A stretch of DNA of 64,000 nt, from positions 1-64,000 of the forward strand of contig DATHKR010000158.1 in assembly GCA_035489015.1 (NCBI GenBank), read 5' to 3'. This DNA comes from DATFRY01 sp035489015 (GTDB lineage Bacteria; Myxococcota_A; Polyangia; Haliangiales; Haliangiaceae). Under the pieces are notes generated by a model. The model did not search any database, had not been told where the DNA came from, and worked only from the letters and a program-made list of their open reading frames with translations. This document shows, one piece after another, positions 59,031 to 64,000 of this stretch. Position numbers and translations under genes: made by a program. Positions within the stretch are counted from its first letter, which is position 1. Each line of letters opens with the position of its first letter.

Positions 59031-59034
<4 letters not shown>
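55189..59034 (-). CDS. Large periplasmic TPR protein (GltD/AgnA-like)
   Basis: A 1281-residue secreted protein. After the signal (IAGLATLAAPLSGRVAIAQ) come Lys-Pro-Asp-Ala repeats (KPDADKPDADKPDADRP) and a Gly/Ser/Ala region to about residue 140, then an alpha-helical TPR superhelix to the end (FIKDYPNHPQFTPDAMFRLA; WTQIIQRFPDYRQRAGAMYL; YPTSNDVYEFTYRLGETNFF and many more). Such a solenoid is a protein-binding scaffold; GltD of the gliding complex has the same length class. It starts at GTG 59034, overlapping the preceding stop (GTGA), and is followed by the TPR lipoprotein. Confidence 0.84.
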
Positions 59035-61514
<2,480 letters not shown>

Positions 61515-61519
61515 CTGGC

Positions 61520-62317
61520 TCACTCCTTGGCCACGCTGACCTGGAAGTCGAGCGCGGGCCTGTCTTCCAGGGGCGTCGTGGTGCCGCCGCGCTCGTAGCC
61601 GATCACGCGGATGGTCAGCCCCTTGCCCTCATCCACGGTGAAGGTGTGGCTCGACTTGACCGTGAACTTGTACTTCTTCAGATACCGGAACACGCCGTAG
61701 CCATGGCCGCGGTAGATCGCCATGACGCTGAGCGTGTGGCTGCCCGGCGTGATCGGCCCGGACAGGATGTCGAAGTTCTTGGTCTCGTGCATCGCGCCGG
61801 AGTCGTCCTTGCGGGTGAAGATGGTCGTGCCATCCAGCGCGTAGATGAGCTGCACCAGCCGGTACGAGCTGCCCATCTTGTTGATGTGGATGATGCCGGC
61901 GCGGGCGCCGATGCCGCCGCCGAGCACCGCTTCCTTCAGCATCTCGACGCGGGCCTTGGCCCGCCAGGCCCGCTCCTTCAGCGCCTGCACTCGCTGCTCG
62001 AGCTGGCGCAGCCGGATGTTGACCGGCACCTCGCTCGACGGCGCACCGGTCGGCGCTGCACCTACCGCCGGAGCACCCGCCGCGGGGGCGCCCGCCTTGC
62101 CTGCGACCGGCTTGGCTGCGCCCGGCTTCGCGGCGGCCGGCTTGTCGGCCGGCCGGGCTGCTGGCTGCTTGTCGCCCGGCTTCGCGGCGCCCGCCGGAGC
62201 CGGCTGCGCGATCACCTCCGCTGTCGTCGCGATGACCACGACCGCGGCGAGCGCGGCCGTGAGGCCGACGAGACGGAGGGCGGAGCCGCAGCGAGCGGCT
62301 GACATGGGCGAACGCAT
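61520..62317 (-). CDS. Ala/Pro-rich secreted protein, first gene of the Glt-like operon
   Basis: A 265-residue exported protein: signal (LVGLTAALAAVVVIATTAEVIAQ split by the cleavage region near AQPAP), then a Lys/Pro/Ala-rich low-complexity segment (residues 40-95) that mimics dihydrolipoamide acyltransferase linkers but has no lipoyl or catalytic domain. A coiled coil (LRQLEQRVQALKERAWRAKAR) is followed by a beta-rich domain (SYRLVQLIYALDGTTIFTRKD; PITPGSHTLSVMAIYRGHGYG) like bacterial Ig-type binding domains. ATG 62317 has AGGAG seven bases upstream. Function unknown; probable envelope component. Confidence 0.8.
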   Translation of the reverse strand: MRSPMSAARCGSALRLVGLTAALAAVVVIATTAEVIAQPAPAGAAKPGDKQPAARPADKPAAAKPGAAKPVAGKAGAPAAGAPAVGAAPTGAPSSEVPVNIRLRQLEQRVQALKERAWRAKARVEMLKEAVLGGGIGARAGIIHINKMGSSYRLVQLIYALDGTTIFTRKDDSGAMHETKNFDILSGPITPGSHTLSVMAIYRGHGYGVFRYLKKYKFTVKSSHTFTVDEGKGLTIRVIGYERGGTTTPLEDRPALDFQVSVAKE

Positions 62318-62379
62318 GAGGGGTCTCCTGCCAGGTGAGGGCCGTGACGGACAGAAGCCTCCCACCGATTTAGTGGATT

Positions 62380-62410
62380 ATGTTGTAACATCGCCAATTT
62401 GAGGCGGCAA
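62380..62410 (-). promoter_or_regulatory. Candidate promoter with overlapping palindrome for the Glt-like operon
   Basis: On the minus strand TTGCCG (62410-62405) and TACAAC (62387-62382) are 17 bases apart in a notably A/T-rich island. ATGTT-GT-AACAT (62380-62391) is an inverted repeat lying on the -10 box and could be an operator. It lies between obgE and the first Glt-like gene. Confidence 0.4.
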
Positions 62411-62424
62411 GGGAAGCTGCTCGA

Positions 62425-63435
62425 TCAGGCCGCGTTTCGTGAAACCCGCCACACTTCGTTCAGCAGCTCCTTGACGCCCTGGCCGGTCGCCGCCGAGATG
62501 GCGCGGACCTCCACGCCGCGGTCGGCGAACGCCTGGCGGATCTCCTCCCACCGCTCGCGCACCTCGGTGATGTCGACCTTGTTCAGCGCGACGACCTGGG
62601 GGCGCTTGGCCAGGTCCGGCGCGTAGCGGGCCAGCTCCCGGTTCAACGTATCGAAGTCAATCAGAGGATCGCGATCCGGGCCGGCCAGCATGGACGCGTC
62701 CAGGAGGTGGATGAGCACCCGGGTGCGCTCGACGTGGCGCAGGAACCGGTGGCCCAGGCCGGCCCCGTCGGCCGCTCCTTCGATGAGCCCGGGAATGTCG
62801 GCGATGATGAGCTGGCGTTCGTCGCCGAGGTCGGCCACCCCCAGGTTGGGAACCAGGGTGGTGAACGGGTAGTCGGCAATCTTCGGTCGGGCGCGCGAGA
62901 CGCTTGCGATGAGGGTGGACTTTCCGACGTTGGGAAAGCCGAGCAGGCCGACGTCGGCGAGCAGCTTCAGCTCGAGTCGGAGGCTGCGCGCCTCGCCGGG
63001 GGTCCCCTCGGTGGCGGTGCGCGGGGCGCGGTTCCACGGGGTGGCGAACTTGATGTTGCCCTGACCGCCGGTGCCGCCGCGCGCCGCGACGAAGCGCGCG
63101 CCCGGCTCGGCCAGATCGGCGAGCAGCTGGCCCGACTCGACGTCGTAGGCCACCGTGCCGACCGGCACCTGGAGCAGGAGCTCGTCGCCTCCCTTGCCGT
63201 ACATGTCCTTGGTGCGGCCGTCGCCGCCGCGCGGCGCGCTGTAGTGGCGGCGGTACTTGAAGTCGAGCAGCGTGAGCAGCTGCGGATTCGCGACCAGGAC
63301 GACGCTGCCGCCGTCGCCGCCGTCGCCGCCGGACGGGCCGCCGCGCGGGACGTGGGCCTCGCGCCGGAACGCGACGCAGCCGTTGCCGCCGTCGCCGGCC
63401 TTCACCTGGATCGTCGCCTCGTCGATGAACTGCAT
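62425..63435 (-). CDS. obgE: GTPase ObgE/CgtA
   Basis: Essential ribosome-assembly and stress GTPase. The 336-residue protein has the glycine-rich Obg fold at the N-terminus (QVKAGDGGNGCVAFRREAHVP, GGDGGDGGSV), then the G domain: G1 GFPNVGKSTL, switch I PFTTLVPNLG, G3 DIPGLIEGA, G4 NKVD and G5 SAATG. The C-terminal OCT domain is absent. ATG 63435 precedes the family-typical start MQFIDE; the longer frame upstream is not conserved. It follows rpmA as in most bacteria. Confidence 0.96.
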   Translation of the reverse strand: MQFIDEATIQVKAGDGGNGCVAFRREAHVPRGGPSGGDGGDGGSVVLVANPQLLTLLDFKYRRHYSAPRGGDGRTKDMYGKGGDELLLQVPVGTVAYDVESGQLLADLAEPGARFVAARGGTGGQGNIKFATPWNRAPRTATEGTPGEARSLRLELKLLADVGLLGFPNVGKSTLIASVSRARPKIADYPFTTLVPNLGVADLGDERQLIIADIPGLIEGAADGAGLGHRFLRHVERTRVLIHLLDASMLAGPDRDPLIDFDTLNRELARYAPDLAKRPQVVALNKVDITEVRERWEEIRQAFADRGVEVRAISAATGQGVKELLNEVWRVSRNAA

Positions 63436-63648
63436 GTCCCGCCCGGCAGGTGTAGTGGGCCGCGCGGCCCGGTTCAAGCGCGCATTCAGGGGATCGCCCG
63501 GGTCGGGTCACGGCGCCGGGGCTGGCCGTCCGTCCGCGCCCGCGATCGGTTCGCAGAGCGGAGGCGCCAGAGCGGATCCAGTCGCAGCCGCGAGTGGATC
63601 CGCGGCGGCGGGTCGAACCGGAGCGGCCGTGACCGCCGCGATGAGCCG

Positions 63649-63679
63649 GATCGCCGCGACGGGTGGAGCCGCGGCGATC
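63649..63679 (-). terminator. Hairpin after rpmA
   Basis: GATCGCCGCG (63649-63658) pairs perfectly over ten bases with CGCGGCGATC (63670-63679), loop 11 bases, starting nine bases after the rpmA stop. No T-run follows on the minus strand. It lies in the 252-base gap between rpmA and obgE, which otherwise shows only GC-rich imperfect repeats, so it may end or attenuate the rpmA transcript. Confidence 0.5.
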
Positions 63680-63687
63680 GGGGGAAA

Positions 63688-63966
63688 CTAGGAAGCGGCC
63701 TGCGTCTGCATCTCGAGCGGGTAGACCGACACCTTGCGGCCGGTCTTGCCCTGGCGCTCGTACTTGACGATGCCGTCGATCTTGGCGAAGAGCGTCCAGT
63801 CCACGCCGGTGCCGACGTTCTGGCCCGGGTGGACCAGGGTGCCGAGCTGGCGGACCAGGATGTTGCCGGCCAGCACGTGCTGACCGTCGTACTTCTTCAC
63901 TCCGCGCCGCTTGGACTTCGAGTCGCGCCCGTTGCGAGAGGAGCCCTGACCTTTTTTGTGTGCCAT
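63688..63966 (-). CDS. rpmA: 50S ribosomal protein L27
   Basis: A 92-residue ribosomal protein near the peptidyl-transferase centre. It begins MAHKKGQGSSRNGRDS and has KRRGVKKYDGQHVLAGNILVRQ and HPGQNVG, all diagnostic of bL27. There is no Firmicutes-type cleaved N-terminal extension. AAGGAG stands eight bases before the ATG at 63966. The L21 gene (rplU) would be expected just beyond the right edge. Confidence 0.97.
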   Translation of the reverse strand: MAHKKGQGSSRNGRDSKSKRRGVKKYDGQHVLAGNILVRQLGTLVHPGQNVGTGVDWTLFAKIDGIVKYERQGKTGRKVSVYPLEMQTQAAS

Positions 63967-64000
63967 GACCGTGTCTCCTTGATCGTGACCGGAGGCGCCT

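Noticed and set aside
61520..62317. Dihydrolipoamide acyltransferase
   Set aside because: Only the Lys/Pro/Ala-rich linker resembles that enzyme; there is no lipoyl-lysine domain and no catalytic HxxxD region.

Overview
The window is about 72% GC and reads as one contiguous chromosomal segment of a myxobacterium-like organism (Myxococcota, formerly Deltaproteobacteria; a relative of Haliangium/Kofleriaceae is plausible but not provable here). The pointers are: gliding-machinery-like periplasmic TPR and TonB-like proteins, a Cys-rich 'DSGFCVDGRCC' tail on a huge secreted lipoprotein, many lipoproteins of unknown role, frequent GTG/TTG starts and very tight gene packing. No tRNA, rRNA, insertion sequence, integrase, prophage or CRISPR array was seen.

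Layout. (1) 1-3873, minus strand: histidine genes hisB-hisH-hisA-hisF-hisIE, translationally coupled into the start of a DinG-like helicase that runs off the left edge. A 59-bp tandem repeat with hairpins (3866-4030) lies behind hisB. (2) 4022-16380: a putative HExxH membrane protein, a PcrA/UvrD-type helicase, lipoproteins, an orphan DNA methyltransferase, a WlbB/WbpD-type sugar N-acetyltransferase, a NUDIX / beta-galactosidase-like / unknown operon, and a DegT-family aminotransferase whose frame extends about 200 codons into low-complexity sequence. (3) 16453-33547: an exopolysaccharide locus with a WbpM/PglF-type dehydratase, a Wzc-type tyrosine autokinase, a glycosyltransferase, a beta-helix lipoprotein, a Gfo/Idh dehydrogenase, an outer-membrane beta-barrel, a secreted coiled-coil protein, a UDP-hexuronate 4-epimerase-like enzyme, UDP-glucose dehydrogenase, a short OPX export lipoprotein and a Wzy_C polymerase/ligase fused to TPRs. 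(4) 33557-41523, minus: an eight-gene operon for a CMP-activated sugar or sugar-like acid, with glycosyltransferases and a second polymerase-like membrane protein. (5) 41628-45805: 6-phosphogluconolactonase and a lipoprotein with 14 propeller-blade-like repeats, separated by a good intrinsic terminator. (6) 46029-52212: a glycan cassette with PglC-, PglD- and PglE-like enzymes (N,N'-diacetylbacillosamine route; the dehydratase could be 16453-18603), a glycosyltransferase, a NodU/CmcH carbamoyltransferase and a PIG-L deacetylase. (7) 52215-62317, minus: six genes for a Glt-like envelope complex (TonB/AgmX-type protein, small periplasmic protein, TPR lipoprotein, two large TPR proteins, one Ala/Pro-rich secreted protein). 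(8) 62425-63966, minus: obgE and rpmA.

How they fit together: most of the window makes, activates, polymerises and exports surface polysaccharide. Nucleotide-sugar enzymes feed glycosyltransferases; a PglC-type enzyme can start a lipid-linked glycan; Wzy-like proteins polymerise; the Wzc-like kinase, OPX lipoprotein and beta-barrel could form the export route. No Wzx flippase and no NeuB/KdsA-type synthase was found, so the system is completed elsewhere. All functions are inferred from motifs and context; no database search was run.
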